Assembly (NCBI RefSeq): GCF_019703325.1
Contig: NZ_AP024819.1
Span: forward strand, 1,446,357 to 1,510,356
Source of the DNA: Helicobacter sp. NHP19-012
GTDB taxonomy: Bacteria > Campylobacterota > Campylobacteria > Campylobacterales > Helicobacteraceae
DNA: 64,000 nt
Reading direction: 5' to 3'
Shown here: piece by piece, positions 17,356 to 26,896 of the stretch
How positions within the stretch are numbered: the stretch's first letter is position 1
How the letters are laid out: every line of letters begins with the position of its first letter
Made by a program: the position numbers and the translations under genes
The notes under the pieces: generated by a model
Databases searched by the model: none
Seen by the model: only the letters and a program-made list of their open reading frames with translations
Told to the model about the DNA's origin: nothing

Positions 17356-17712
17356 TTAGTTTTGTTTAAGAGTTTTTAAAAGCCATAGCAAGGCGTTCTC
17401 TACCAAAGCACATGTAGACAAATACCTTTCTTTTAGATTGTAGATTGGATTAACTAGATTATTTTGTTTATGATAAAGTTGAGGGCACTCTAGGGCGTAA
17501 TGGGGAATGTGTGGACGAAGTAGGTGTCTATATTTTTTTTCAGTGGTGTAGCCTAGAGCTAAAAAGTTTTCAAAGCACAAGTTAAACTTATACCCACTGA
17601 TAAACTCGTGCTTGTTTAGCACCAAATGTCCAATCGTGTTAAACACCCTACCCCGCTCCCGCCACAGGTGGCTCGACTCAATGAACGCGTCTAAAAGCGT
17701 GGTAAATATTAA
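17356..17712 (-). pseudogene. Fragment of an alpha-1,3/4-fucosyltransferase-like gene (GT10)
   Basis: The 96-residue frame at 17356-17646 contains KHEFISGYKFNLCFENF followed by GYTTEK. This closely parallels the GT10 motif of Helicobacter FutA/FutB (YKFNLCFENS..GYVTEK), the GDP-fucose binding region. The residues before it (NTIGHLVLN) also fit, and the frame can be followed a little upstream to about 17712. The N-terminal half and the C-terminal heptad repeats are missing and the end is unrelated, so this is a remnant. Fucosyltransferases make Lewis antigens on LPS; this copy cannot. Confidence 0.72.
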
Positions 17713-17717
17713 CGACC

Positions 17718-19130
17718 TTAGCGCAAAATGGCGGAAATGTCCACGATGTCCTCAAGCATGACCTTCACCTTGCAATCGGCACACACATACAAGCTAGCGA
17801 TGCGGCGTTGATCGCCCTGAAAACGCGGCTCCATAAACTTAGCGATTTTCAACACGCTTTTACTTGTCCCCATCGCCTTACCACACATGCGGCAAGAAAA
17901 TAAAGTGTCTTCAGCCATCAGCTGAGGGGTAAAGTAGCTAGGATTTAAAGCAATGCCATCCCTTTCTAACTCAAGGCACTTCTCAGGGCAGGTGGGCACG
18001 CAATACCCGCAAGTGGTGCATAAGGACGGGTTAAAAAGCAGGCGGTAGTTGTTGCCATCGATGCTTAGGGCGTTGGTGTTGCACGCCCCTACGCACGCTA
18101 AACAAAGCGTGCAGCTCTCAAAAATTTTAATGTGCCCATAGCGGATAAACGCCCCACAGCCCACCTGCCCAAAATCCCCCTCACCCACCATGTGCGCGAG
18201 GCGTTTGGCGAACAGATCGCGCTTGGTGTGTGTGGGGGTTATGGGGGGGCTAAAATGGGTGTGCTCTAAAATCTGCGCCTGCTCTAGGCAAGCTTTAAGC
18301 TCCTCTGGGCTAAAGGCACACAAGATCGCCGGTTGTTGGTAGATTTTTTCATAAATGCCATTGAGCAGTGCGATGCTTTCAAGAGTGCCCACACCTAGCT
18401 CTTTGGCGTAGAGTACCACTTGCGCCCCGCTCTCTTGCAAGAGTGTAAGCAAATAGGTTTGTTCTAAGATGTTGGCGTTCAGGCTTAAGGGCAACACCTC
18501 TTTTTTAAGCGGGGTAGTGGGCAATTCTATATTTTTGTCTAAAATGAGAGGGATATAGCCTTGATAGAGTTTGGCGATGGCTTGCATGCACTCTAGGCTC
18601 AAGGCGTTGTAGTGTAAACTTCCGCTCGGGCACACGGCGATGCACTTGCCGCAATCGATGCAATCTTGGGGTTTGATCTCTAAATGGCGGTTGTCCGCAC
18701 ACTCTACTCCCTTTTCTTGAGCAATCTCAGGGTCTAATTTGGTGATGGCAAGCGTGGGGCAAACCTCCGTGCATTTGCCACAACACTCCACCCGTCGTTG
18801 GTGGTATTGACAAATATTGGAGTTGTAGCTAAATACCTCTAAAGGGGTTTCTTGGGTGGAGGTGGGGGCAAAGTCAAATTGTAGACCATGCACCTCGTAG
18901 AGTAGCGATAGGCTGGCGGCTAATTCTAGGGGGCTTTGGGTGCTGTTTTCAATGAGAAAATTAATTTCAGGTGCGACCCTCTTGGCTCCCTTCAAAGGCA
19001 CATTGCTCACCACGCAATCAGCTGGCGCTGGGGTGTCTTGCACCACGATGTGCTCGTGGGGGGCGACTAGTGGGTGCTTGGGGTCTTTGACATAGACAAA
19101 TTCCAGCAAGGGGCTATTTTTCCACCACAA
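17718..19130 (-). CDS. Polyferredoxin-like protein with four 4Fe-4S motifs
   Basis: 470 residues. Four cluster motifs are seen: CCGKCTEVCP and CIDCGKCIAVCP in the N-terminal half (about 115-170), and CTLCLACVGACN and CTTCGYCVPTCP in the C-terminal half (about 345-390). Two further CxxC pairs (CRMCG, CADC) near the C-terminus may bind zinc. It is likely cytoplasmic and involved in electron transfer; the partner is unknown. The apparent start is TTG at 19130, overlapping the csd6 end by 17 bp; a start a few codons later is possible. Confidence 0.72.
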   Translation of the reverse strand: MWWKNSPLLEFVYVKDPKHPLVAPHEHIVVQDTPAPADCVVSNVPLKGAKRVAPEINFLIENSTQSPLELAASLSLLYEVHGLQFDFAPTSTQETPLEVFSYNSNICQYHQRRVECCGKCTEVCPTLAITKLDPEIAQEKGVECADNRHLEIKPQDCIDCGKCIAVCPSGSLHYNALSLECMQAIAKLYQGYIPLILDKNIELPTTPLKKEVLPLSLNANILEQTYLLTLLQESGAQVVLYAKELGVGTLESIALLNGIYEKIYQQPAILCAFSPEELKACLEQAQILEHTHFSPPITPTHTKRDLFAKRLAHMVGEGDFGQVGCGAFIRYGHIKIFESCTLCLACVGACNTNALSIDGNNYRLLFNPSLCTTCGYCVPTCPEKCLELERDGIALNPSYFTPQLMAEDTLFSCRMCGKAMGTSKSVLKIAKFMEPRFQGDQRRIASLYVCADCKVKVMLEDIVDISAILR

Positions 19131-20118
19131 TTTGCATTTTTTGCCCCTTCAAGCGCACATAGAGTTCTTTTAGCCCATGTGATTTGTAAGTGGGCTTTTT
19201 GTGTTTATAGGCTTCGTAGTCTTGGTTAAAGGCGATGCGGAAAAGTTTATCTCCCCCGCTGGTGGGGTAAGGGGTGACATTCACACCCGAAATGCGGATG
19301 ATTTTACCCTCGTTTTTGGCGAAGATTTTGGTTTTGAATTTCTCAAACTTTTTAATGTCCATGCCACTCACATGTCTAAAGTCGGGGGCGTAAAACTCCA
19401 AATAGGACACTAAATTACTCTTAGCCCACGCTGAACGCCACGCATAAAGACTACTTAAAAGTATGGCTAGCTCCGCCTTGCTCGCTTGGGGCAGGTTGTT
19501 TTCGTAGACGATCAAAATGGACTTCTTGCCCTGAATGATCTTGTCGTAGGTTTTGAGGGCGTTGTTGTTGATGGCGATGCAACCCTTGGTGTTGTTGTCC
19601 CGTTTGCCATCTAAGGGCATGCCATGGATCCAAATGCCGTGCCCGGTGCGTTTTAAAACCACATCTAGGGGGTTGGGGTAGTTGGTAACAAGGGCTAGGG
19701 GTCCATAAAAAGTGCTGGGGGGGGCGATCTGTTTGATGATTTGATAAACCCCTATGGGGGTCGCCTTATCCCCCTCGCTCACCTTCACCCCGATTTTAGA
19801 ACCCACAAGGGCTTTTGTGGCGTCTACCCTAGTGATTTTCTCCCCACCCATTTGGTAGAGCTCTAATTTGGGGTTGGCCTTGTTGATCAAAAACAAATAG
19901 TTTAAATCTTCATAGTAGCCATAGGTGGTGTCCTTGGTCTCTAGCAAATCCTCCCAAAACGCCCTTTGGCTCAAATAGGATTGCAAAAGCTTTTCAATGG
20001 ACTCGATGCCCTTTTCGTGGTAAGCCTTGACAAAGCCCATTAAAGTGTCCGCCTGCGCCCCCACCGCTAAAGCCACCGCCACAAAAATAGAGCGCAAAAA
20101 CGCTTTTTGCAAAAACAT
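19114..20118 (-). CDS. csd6: L,D-carboxypeptidase Csd6 (YkuD fold)
   Basis: 334 residues from ATG 20118, with AGGGG upstream; a longer frame to 20145 is unlikely. The N-terminus is a signal peptide (FLRSIFVAVALAVGAQA). The YkuD catalytic motif is clear: GHGIWIHGMPLDG then NNTKGCIAINN, with the active-site Cys in KGCIA. In H. pylori, Csd6 trims peptidoglycan tetrapeptides to tripeptides and is needed for helical shape. The C-terminal domain after it is also present. It lies next to era, hslU, hslV and rplI, as in H. pylori. Confidence 0.9.
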   Translation of the reverse strand: MFLQKAFLRSIFVAVALAVGAQADTLMGFVKAYHEKGIESIEKLLQSYLSQRAFWEDLLETKDTTYGYYEDLNYLFLINKANPKLELYQMGGEKITRVDATKALVGSKIGVKVSEGDKATPIGVYQIIKQIAPPSTFYGPLALVTNYPNPLDVVLKRTGHGIWIHGMPLDGKRDNNTKGCIAINNNALKTYDKIIQGKKSILIVYENNLPQASKAELAILLSSLYAWRSAWAKSNLVSYLEFYAPDFRHVSGMDIKKFEKFKTKIFAKNEGKIIRISGVNVTPYPTSGGDKLFRIAFNQDYEAYKHKKPTYKSHGLKELYVRLKGQKMQIVVEK

Positions 20119-20155
20119 GCTAACCCCTAAAATAGAAAATGACAATAAGAGTTCC

Positions 20156-21052
20156 CTATTCTACCACATAGCCCATTTTTTTGAGCTGATCCTGCATAGA
20201 AGTCCAGTTTTTCTGCACCACGACCTCCAAGCGCAAAAACACTTTTTTTTGGATAAAGCCCTCGATGTTACGGCGTGCCTCCTGCCCGATTTTTTTCACC
20301 ACCGCCCCGCCCTTGCCGATCACCATTTTTTGCTGGCTCTCTTTAGCCACGATGATCTGGGCTTGGATTTTCTCGATATGTTCTTGCTCTTGCACGGCTT
20401 TTACCAAAACCGCACTCTCATAGGGGATTTCATCGCTTAAGAACTTAAAAATCTGCTCTCTAATGATCTCGGCGTAAATCTCACGCATTTGGATGTCGCC
20501 GAGCATGTCCGGGTCGTAGTAAAAGGGGGCGTTAGGTAAAAGTTTTACCACTTCATCTAGTAGGGCGTTTAAATTGCGCCCCTTTTGTGCGCTGATGGGG
20601 ATCAACGCCTTAAAGTGCTGGCTATAGGGCGTGTAGTCTTTGAGCTTGGCTAAAACTTGAGCGTTTGTGGCGGTGTCTATTTTGTTTAGGGCTAATAAAT
20701 GGGGCTTGCTTGCACTCCTCCATTTTAAAAACTCCTCATAGGCTTTTAAAGAGTCGTGTATCCCCGCCACAAACACCGCCAAATCGCAAGCCTCAAAGGC
20801 ACTATGGCTCTGCGCCACCATTGCCCTATTTAAAAGTTTCTCTTGGGTGCATAGCCCGGGGGTGTCTAAAAACACCATTTGGCACTCCGCACCGGTTTTA
20901 TCAGTGTAAGGGATGATGGCTTTTAGGATTTTACGCGTGGCGTTCGCCTTGTGCGAAGTGAGGGCTAAACGCGCCCCCAAAAGGGCGTTGATTAAAGTGC
21001 TTTTGCCGGCGTTTGGTTGCCCGATTAAGGCAATAAATCCCGCCTTTGTCAT
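20156..21052 (-). CDS. era: GTPase Era
   Basis: 298 residues. GTPase motifs: GQPNAGKSTL (G1), DTPG (G3) and NKID (G4). The C-terminal KH domain includes VIGKGGAVVKKIGQEARR. It binds the 3' end of 16S rRNA and helps 30S assembly. Its start overlaps the hslU stop by 4 bp, so translation is likely coupled. Confidence 0.96.
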   Translation of the reverse strand: MTKAGFIALIGQPNAGKSTLINALLGARLALTSHKANATRKILKAIIPYTDKTGAECQMVFLDTPGLCTQEKLLNRAMVAQSHSAFEACDLAVFVAGIHDSLKAYEEFLKWRSASKPHLLALNKIDTATNAQVLAKLKDYTPYSQHFKALIPISAQKGRNLNALLDEVVKLLPNAPFYYDPDMLGDIQMREIYAEIIREQIFKFLSDEIPYESAVLVKAVQEQEHIEKIQAQIIVAKESQQKMVIGKGGAVVKKIGQEARRNIEGFIQKKVFLRLEVVVQKNWTSMQDQLKKMGYVVE

Positions 21053-22389
21053 AGGATAAAGCGGGCTAAATCCACATCCTCCACAAGGTCTTTAAGCTTG
21101 TCGCTCACTTGCTCTTTGGACACCACGACTTGTTGCCCGCTGTAGCTTGTGGCGTTAAAACTAATGTCCTCAAGCACCTTTTCTAAAGTCGTGTGTAGTC
21201 GGCGTGCCCCAATGTCCTCTGTCTTTTGGTTAGCTAAATACGAAAGGCGGGCTAATTCCCTTAGCGCCTCTGGCTCAAAGACCAAATCCACACCCTCCAC
21301 CTGCAACAAGGCTTGGTATTGCTTGATGATCGAGCTTTTTGTCCGGGTTAAAATCTCGTGCATGATCTCCTCGCTCAAGCTCTCTAGTTCCACCCTTAGG
21401 GGGAAGCGTCCTTGCAACTCGGGGATCAAGTCGCTAGGCTTACTCAAATGAAACGCCCCGGCGGCAATGAATAAAATATGATCGGTGCTAAGTGCCCCAT
21501 ACTTCGTCTGTATCGTGCTGCCCTCCACAATGGGGAGCAAATCTCGTTGCACGCCCTCTTTGCTGGGGTCTTGCCGCCCGCCCTCTTTGCTGCTCACGGC
21601 GATTTTATCAATCTCATCAATGAAAATCACCCCACACTGCCTTGCCCTCTCTAGCCCCTCTCTTTGCACTTTCTCCATGTCTAAAATGGCTTGGGACACA
21701 TCGTGGCGCAGGGCATCTTTAGCCTCTTTGATCGTCATCTCTTTAGTAACTTTCTCTGTGCCCTTGCTTAAAATCTTTGTCAAGCTCTCTTGTACTTTAA
21801 TGATCTCAGGGGGGACATTAAAATCCCCCTCTAAGCTGCGTTTGTCTAGCTCAATTTCGATCTTTTGGTTGTCTAGGGCAGTGCCCCGCACCTTTTCTTT
21901 AGTTTTTTCAAAGTTTAGGGCGTACTCCTCTTTTTTGGTGTCGCTCACGCTGCTAGGCAAGGGGGGCAAGAGTTTTTTAGCGATGCGCTCGATCACCAAA
22001 TCCTCGATCTTGCTTTGGTTCTTTTGCTTCTCTTCGGTTTCGACCAAATGCACGCTTGCAGCGACCAAGTCGCGCACCATCGACTCCACATCCCGCCCCA
22101 CAAAGCCCACTTCGGTGTATTTGCTCGCCTCCACTTTGACAAAGGGCAACCCCATCATCTTAGCCATACGCCGCGCGATCTCGGTTTTACCCACGCCCGT
22201 AGAGCCGATCATCAAAATGTTTTTAGGCGTAACCTCCTCTTGGATTTCTTTGGGCAGTTGCAACCGCCGCCAGCGGTTACGCAAAGCAATGGCGATCATC
22301 TTTTTAGCGTCTTGCTGCTGGATAATGTAGCCATCCAAATACTCCACAATCTCTTGTGGGGTTAAGTTTAACTTCTGTGGGTCTTGCAT
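21049..22389 (-). CDS. hslU: ATP-dependent protease ATPase subunit HslU
   Basis: 446 residues. Walker A is GSTGVGKTEIARR and Walker B is GVIFIDEIDKIA; the I domain lies between them, and the C-terminus ends in DLARFIL, the hydrophobic tail that docks in HslV. It unfolds substrates for HslV. It directly abuts hslV (sharing a base) and overlaps era. Confidence 0.97.
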   Translation of the reverse strand: MQDPQKLNLTPQEIVEYLDGYIIQQQDAKKMIAIALRNRWRRLQLPKEIQEEVTPKNILMIGSTGVGKTEIARRMAKMMGLPFVKVEASKYTEVGFVGRDVESMVRDLVAASVHLVETEEKQKNQSKIEDLVIERIAKKLLPPLPSSVSDTKKEEYALNFEKTKEKVRGTALDNQKIEIELDKRSLEGDFNVPPEIIKVQESLTKILSKGTEKVTKEMTIKEAKDALRHDVSQAILDMEKVQREGLERARQCGVIFIDEIDKIAVSSKEGGRQDPSKEGVQRDLLPIVEGSTIQTKYGALSTDHILFIAAGAFHLSKPSDLIPELQGRFPLRVELESLSEEIMHEILTRTKSSIIKQYQALLQVEGVDLVFEPEALRELARLSYLANQKTEDIGARRLHTTLEKVLEDISFNATSYSGQQVVVSKEQVSDKLKDLVEDVDLARFIL

Positions 22390-22931
22390 TAAAGCTCCAA
22401 GATTTTAATGTTTTGGTTCGTGTAAATGCAAAGATTGCCCGCAATTTTTAGCGACTCTTCAACTAAGGCTCTAGGCTCTAGGGTGGCGAATTTATCTAAA
22501 GCCCTAGCGGCACTTAAAGCATAGTTGCCCCCACTGCCAATCGCTGCGATCTTGCCATCTTCAGGCTCAACCACATCGCCCGTGCCGCTTAAGATAAAAA
22601 TAGATTGCTTGTTTAGCACAATCATCATCGCCTCCAAGCGGCGTAAAAACTTGTCCTTACGCCACTCTTTGCTAAAATCTACGACACTTTTAAACAAATC
22701 CCCTTTTTTGCCCTCCAAAATCCGCTCAAACATGTCAAACAAACTAAACGCATCGGCGGTGCTGCCCGCAAACCCGCTTAAGATTTGCCCGTGGTGCAGG
22801 GTGCGTATTTTCGTGGCGTTGCCCTTTAAGACGCAATTATTGAAACTCACTTGCCCGTCTCCGCCGATAATGGCGTAATCCTTGTCCTCAAAATGCGTTT
22901 TATAGCCTAAAATGGTGGTGGCGTGAAACAT
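22389..22931 (-). CDS. hslV: ATP-dependent protease peptidase subunit HslV
   Basis: 180 residues. The short propeptide MFHA precedes TTILGYK, giving the N-terminal catalytic threonine. GGDGQVSF and [14 protein letters not shown] are typical of the family. It forms the double-hexamer proteolytic core with HslU, encoded immediately downstream. rplI is 2 bp upstream. Confidence 0.97.
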   Translation of the reverse strand: MFHATTILGYKTHFEDKDYAIIGGDGQVSFNNCVLKGNATKIRTLHHGQILSGFAGSTADAFSLFDMFERILEGKKGDLFKSVVDFSKEWRKDKFLRRLEAMMIVLNKQSIFILSGTGDVVEPEDGKIAAIGSGGNYALSAARALDKFATLEPRALVEESLKIAGNLCIYTNQNIKILEL

Positions 22932-22933
22932 CG

Positions 22934-23380
22934 CTACTCAGCCACCACATCCACTTTTAACACGCCATGCACGCCGTGCCCTAATTTCACCTCAATTTCA
23001 TAAAGCCCCGTGCTTTTAATGGGGGTTTTGAGCTCTAGGGTCTTTTTGTCTAGCTCAATGGGGTGGCTGGCTTGCAGGGCATCGATGACTTCCTCTTTGG
23101 TGATTGAGCCAAAGAGCGCGCCATTAGCCCCGACTTTTTTGGTGATTTTAAGCGTGATTTGCTCTAGAGTTTTGGCTAGGGCTTCTTTGTCGGCTAAATC
23201 TTGTGCCTCTTGTTCAGCGCGTTTTTTAGCGGTGGCTTTAAATTGGCGGATCACATCGTTAGTCGCTAGTTTAGCTAAACCTTTGGCGAGCAAAAAGTTA
23301 TTGCCATAGCCATCCTTCACGCTCACAACTGCGCCTGCCTTGCCTAAATTTTTCACATCTTTTAACAATAAAACTTGCAT
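22934..23380 (-). CDS. rplI: 50S ribosomal protein L9
   Basis: 148 residues from ATG 23380, because the family starts [16 protein letters not shown]; a longer frame to 23416 is not used. [13 protein letters not shown] and the connecting helix follow, and the C-terminal domain is complete. First gene of the rplI-hslV-hslU-era-csd6 string. Confidence 0.97.
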   Translation of the reverse strand: MQVLLLKDVKNLGKAGAVVSVKDGYGNNFLLAKGLAKLATNDVIRQFKATAKKRAEQEAQDLADKEALAKTLEQITLKITKKVGANGALFGSITKEEVIDALQASHPIELDKKTLELKTPIKSTGLYEIEVKLGHGVHGVLKVDVVAE

Positions 23381-23443
23381 GAAAATCCTTTGAGTTTGGT
23401 TTAAAAAACCCCCCATTATAGAGCCACTAGGTTTAAAATGCCT

Positions 23444-24562
23444 TTAACGCAAACTAGGGTCTAGGGGCAGGAACAAACGCCCATAATTGGGGTTCGTCCG
23501 CAAAAGTTTTTCTTTAAAAATCCCGTAATTGTCGCACCCCGATTGTAAGCCATAGTTACACACATAGGAGAACAAATCTAACGCCCTTTGGTCGTTTTGG
23601 GGCACGCCCAAGCCCTTTTGATAAAGCACGCCTAAATTATTACAGCTGGAGAGATTGCCCCCTTCACAAGCCTTTTGGAAATATTTGGCGGCGTAAAAGT
23701 TATTCTTAGGCACGCCCTCCGTGCCCTTGGTGTAAATCCAACCCAAATTGGCGCAGCCTTGAATGTCGCCGGCATTGCAGGCTAGATAGTTCAAATCCAC
23801 ATCGCTCAGTTTCGCCTTGTCAATGCCATAGATATTTTTAACATTGCTCATCAAGCCCAAATTATAACAGCCCAAATCGCTCCCATTTTCGCAAGCGTAT
23901 TTGTAATAGTCTAGGGCTTTGTAATAATTTTTAGGCACGCCCACGCCATTGGCATACATCCACGCCAAATTATTGCACGCCAAGACACTGCCCCCCGAGC
24001 AACCCACGGCATAGAGTTGCGCAGCTTTTTCTTTATCATCGGGGGTGGGGTTTTGTTTGTAGTCGTAGGTTTGGGCTAAGTCTGCGCACGCACTCGCATC
24101 CCCCCCACTGCAGCCTAGCTCATAGTAGCGAGTCGCTTTTTCTGGGTCTGTCTGTATCCCCACGCCATTGGCATACATCGTGCCCACCGCAAAGCACCCG
24201 GCAGGGTTGCCCTGATCGCAAGATTTGATAAAGAGCCGAAACGCACTTTTATAATCCGCCGCTTTGATCGCCGCTATGCCCGCACTCAAAGCGTCTTGGG
24301 CGAGAGTGGGGGGGGTTAAGCGGTCTGTGATGGGCGGTTGTGTGCGTGGGGGTGGCGTGCCGGGAGTGGTGGGGGCAAAGCGCGTGGGTGGCTGAGCGGG
24401 TTGTGTTTGGGCGGAAGGGGTGTTTTGGGAGGGCGCATTTTGCGTCCCTTGCATGTTTTGCGCCCCTTGGGTCGTTGCACCTTGTGGGGTGTTCCCTGCC
24501 GCCACTAAAAAGCCCAAAAATGCCAAAAATGCCAAAAATGCCAAAAACAATTTAGCACGCAT
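23444..24562 (-). CDS. Sel1-repeat, cysteine-rich exported protein (Hcp-like)
   Basis: 372 residues from ATG 24562, which has AGGGGG just upstream. The signal peptide is built from a repeated LAF unit and is followed by a long Gln-, Thr- and Pro-rich linker (residues about 30-105). From about 120 on, Sel1-type repeats of about 36 residues occur (for example GVGVPKNYYKALDYYKYACE and GLGVPQNDQRALDLF), with paired cysteines in most repeats, as in Helicobacter Hcp proteins. These are secreted or periplasmic and trigger host immune responses in H. pylori. The low-complexity linker is unusual for Hcp proteins. It is 8 bp after dapD. Confidence 0.82.
   Translation of the reverse strand: MRAKLFLAFLAFLAFLGFLVAAGNTPQGATTQGAQNMQGTQNAPSQNTPSAQTQPAQPPTRFAPTTPGTPPPRTQPPITDRLTPPTLAQDALSAGIAAIKAADYKSAFRLFIKSCDQGNPAGCFAVGTMYANGVGIQTDPEKATRYYELGCSGGDASACADLAQTYDYKQNPTPDDKEKAAQLYAVGCSGGSVLACNNLAWMYANGVGVPKNYYKALDYYKYACENGSDLGCYNLGLMSNVKNIYGIDKAKLSDVDLNYLACNAGDIQGCANLGWIYTKGTEGVPKNNFYAAKYFQKACEGGNLSSCNNLGVLYQKGLGVPQNDQRALDLFSYVCNYGLQSGCDNYGIFKEKLLRTNPNYGRLFLPLDPSLR
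24511..24550 (-). repeat. 9-bp tandem repeat coding the signal peptide of the Sel1 protein
   Basis: On the plus strand GCCAAAAAT is repeated, with flanking partial copies; on the coding strand it gives the LAF unit three times (FLAFLAFLAFLGF). Because the unit is 9 bp, gain or loss keeps the frame but changes the length of the hydrophobic core. Confidence 0.8.
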
Positions 24563-24570
24563 AACGCCCC

Positions 24571-25770
24571 CTAGTGGTGTAAATTCGTGTTGAGCGGTAT
24601 GTGCCGCTTGCTTGCCAGCGCACACATCTTGCCATTTTGGCTATTTTGCCTAAAGTGCAAGCCATTTAGCCCCGACAGCTCCGCCCCCTTGTAAAGCCCG
24701 CTCTCTTTAGGCTTAAAGCCGGGGTTCATCTCTTGCAATTTCTCTAAGTCTTTGGGGGCGATTTCAAAGATTGTCCCGGCTAAAACCCCAATCCCGGCAT
24801 CTAAAATACACCCATCGCCTAGGCTTATGCCAAGCACTGAGTTAGCCCCAAGTAAGCAGTTTTTGCCTATGCTAATGGGCTCACTATTGCCTCCACTCAG
24901 CACACCTAAAACGCTTGCCCCGCCGCCTATGTCCGTGCCCTCGCCCACCATCACCGAAGAGCTGATCCGCCCCTCGTTCATGCACGCCCCTGCCACGCCG
25001 GCGTTAAAGTTAATGTAACTGGCTCCGGGCATTTGGGTGTAACCGCCCTTGCCAAGATATGCTCCAAAGCGTGCCTTAGCGCTGTCTAGCAGGCGGATAT
25101 TATCCACTTGGGGTAAAACTTGCATGAGATAGCGGGGGAATTTGTCTATGAAGTCAATGGACGGGTAGCTGCCATGCACCTTTAGGGCGATCTCTTGCGT
25201 GCGTAAATACTCCAACTCGTAAGCAATGTTGCCACTCCAAGCCACATTAGGCAATAGCCCAAAAATGCCCTCTAAGTTTAAACTTCTTAAAGGGGCTTTG
25301 CCTAGAGATAGGGCTAAGAGTTTCATATAGACGCTCTCTAGGCTTTGGCAGGGCTTGTCCTCATAAAGCAGCACAAAATGGTAATTGTAAAGCTGTTCTT
25401 GTTTGGGGCTCTGGCTGTATAACTGGGCGCGTTGCAATTCTAAGAGCACTTGGATATTGGGGTGCTTGTGTGCCCCCAAACTCTCGGCTAAAAAGGGCTT
25501 AAACAACTCTAAGGCTTTTTGGATAAAGGCGACATCCACCCCATAAACGGCTTCGCTTACAGATTCGCTTAAAGGCGGGGCGGACTTGCTCGCCTCTTTA
25601 AACACCGCATACGCCCCCAATGCCTCGCCCCAATTTAGCACGGGATAGGTGGCGCATAAGGGCTTGCCTGTGTGTTGCCCGTGCTGGATTTTGGCGATCC
25701 CAAAGGCTAGGGGCTTTTTATAGTCGGGGGAGTTTTGGAAGTCATCGACAAAGCGTTTAAAGTTTTGCAT
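24571..25770 (-). CDS. dapD: Tetrahydrodipicolinate N-succinyltransferase
   Basis: 399 residues. The left-handed beta-helix hexapeptide repeats are visible in the C-terminal half ([15 protein letters not shown], then [17 protein letters not shown]). The N-terminal extension is longer than in E. coli, as in the epsilonproteobacterial form. It acts in lysine and diaminopimelate synthesis. It overlaps ispG by 14 bp; the same pair occurs in H. pylori. Confidence 0.92.
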   Translation of the reverse strand: MQNFKRFVDDFQNSPDYKKPLAFGIAKIQHGQHTGKPLCATYPVLNWGEALGAYAVFKEASKSAPPLSESVSEAVYGVDVAFIQKALELFKPFLAESLGAHKHPNIQVLLELQRAQLYSQSPKQEQLYNYHFVLLYEDKPCQSLESVYMKLLALSLGKAPLRSLNLEGIFGLLPNVAWSGNIAYELEYLRTQEIALKVHGSYPSIDFIDKFPRYLMQVLPQVDNIRLLDSAKARFGAYLGKGGYTQMPGASYINFNAGVAGACMNEGRISSSVMVGEGTDIGGGASVLGVLSGGNSEPISIGKNCLLGANSVLGISLGDGCILDAGIGVLAGTIFEIAPKDLEKLQEMNPGFKPKESGLYKGAELSGLNGLHFRQNSQNGKMCALASKRHIPLNTNLHH

Positions 25771-26842
25771 GGTTGTCCTCGTGTTGGTGTTGTGTGGCTA
25801 ATTCTTGCACTTCTTTAACAAAGGTTTCTAGGAGCTGGTCTTCGGGAAGTTTGTGGATCACCTGCCCTTTTTTGATAATCAAGCCGCTTTTCTTGCCAAA
25901 GGCGATCGCAATGTCGGCGTGCTTGGCTTCGCCTAGAGCATTCACCACACAGCCCATCACGCTCACATCTAAGGGGATTTTAATGTGGGCCAATCTTTGC
26001 TCCACCTGTGCCATTAAAGCGACTAAATTAGACTCAATGCGTCCGCAAGTCGGGCAAGAAATAAAGGTGATCCCCTCTTTTTGCCGTCCGCTGTAACGCA
26101 AAATCGCCTTAGCGACTTTAATCTCTTCTTCAAGCTCCCCTGTGATCGACACCCTAATGGTGTCCCCGATCCCTTCTCTCAACAAATGCCCTAAAGCCAT
26201 CGCGCTTTTAATGCTGGAGTGAAACAAGCTGCCTGCTTCAGTAACGCCTAAGTGAAAAGGATAAGGCGTTAGGGGGCGTAACTTCTCGTAAGCTTGGATT
26301 GTCCGCTCCACATCGCTCGCCTTTAAAGAGACTTTGATATTGCTAAAGCCCACATCTTCTAAAAGCTTAATGTTATAAAGGGCAGATTGCACCATGCCCT
26401 CTGGCGTTGCCCCGTATTTGAGCTCAAAGGGCTTTTCTAAACTCCCCCCATTCACCCCGATTCGAATAGGTAAATTACGCTCATTGCACGCTTTAGCCAC
26501 CGCTCTAATGTTTTCGACTGCGCCGATATTGCCCGGATTGATGCGGATCGCATCCACGCTTTCAGCGGCGATTAAAGCCAAATGGTGGTGGAAGTGTATG
26601 TCGGCAATTAGGGGCAAGCTAGCGACTTTTTTAAGCTCTTTTAGGGCGTTTGCGTCCTTTTTATGACGCACCGCCACCCGCACAAAGTCAGCCCCCGCAA
26701 GCTTCAAGCGATCGATTTGTGCCTTTGTGGCTTGTATGTCGCAGGTTTGGCTGTAGGCCATGCTCTGCGTGCTGATGGGGGCATTGCCCCCTATGGGGGT
26801 GGAGCTGATAAAAATTTGCTTTGTGGCAAAACGAGGGCGCAT
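25757..26842 (-). CDS. ispG: 4-hydroxy-3-methylbut-2-enyl diphosphate synthase IspG (GcpE)
   Basis: 361 residues. The barrel starts with [24 protein letters not shown] and IRINPGNIG follow. The 4Fe-4S cysteines are in SCPTCGR and in the VMGCVVN segment. It catalyses the penultimate MEP-pathway step of isoprenoid synthesis. dapD overlaps its end. Confidence 0.95.
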   Translation of the reverse strand: MRPRFATKQIFISSTPIGGNAPISTQSMAYSQTCDIQATKAQIDRLKLAGADFVRVAVRHKKDANALKELKKVASLPLIADIHFHHHLALIAAESVDAIRINPGNIGAVENIRAVAKACNERNLPIRIGVNGGSLEKPFELKYGATPEGMVQSALYNIKLLEDVGFSNIKVSLKASDVERTIQAYEKLRPLTPYPFHLGVTEAGSLFHSSIKSAMALGHLLREGIGDTIRVSITGELEEEIKVAKAILRYSGRQKEGITFISCPTCGRIESNLVALMAQVEQRLAHIKIPLDVSVMGCVVNALGEAKHADIAIAFGKKSGLIIKKGQVIHKLPEDQLLETFVKEVQELATQHQHEDNHAKL

Positions 26843-26896
26843 GCTTTAAGTCCTTTGCATAAAGGGCGAGTTTAACCTAAAATGCATGAGATAGAG

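Noticed and set aside
21485..22330. Long open frame (281 codons) antisense to hslU
   Set aside because: Ser/Leu/Arg-rich shadow of hslU with no motif; no ribosome site or promoter.
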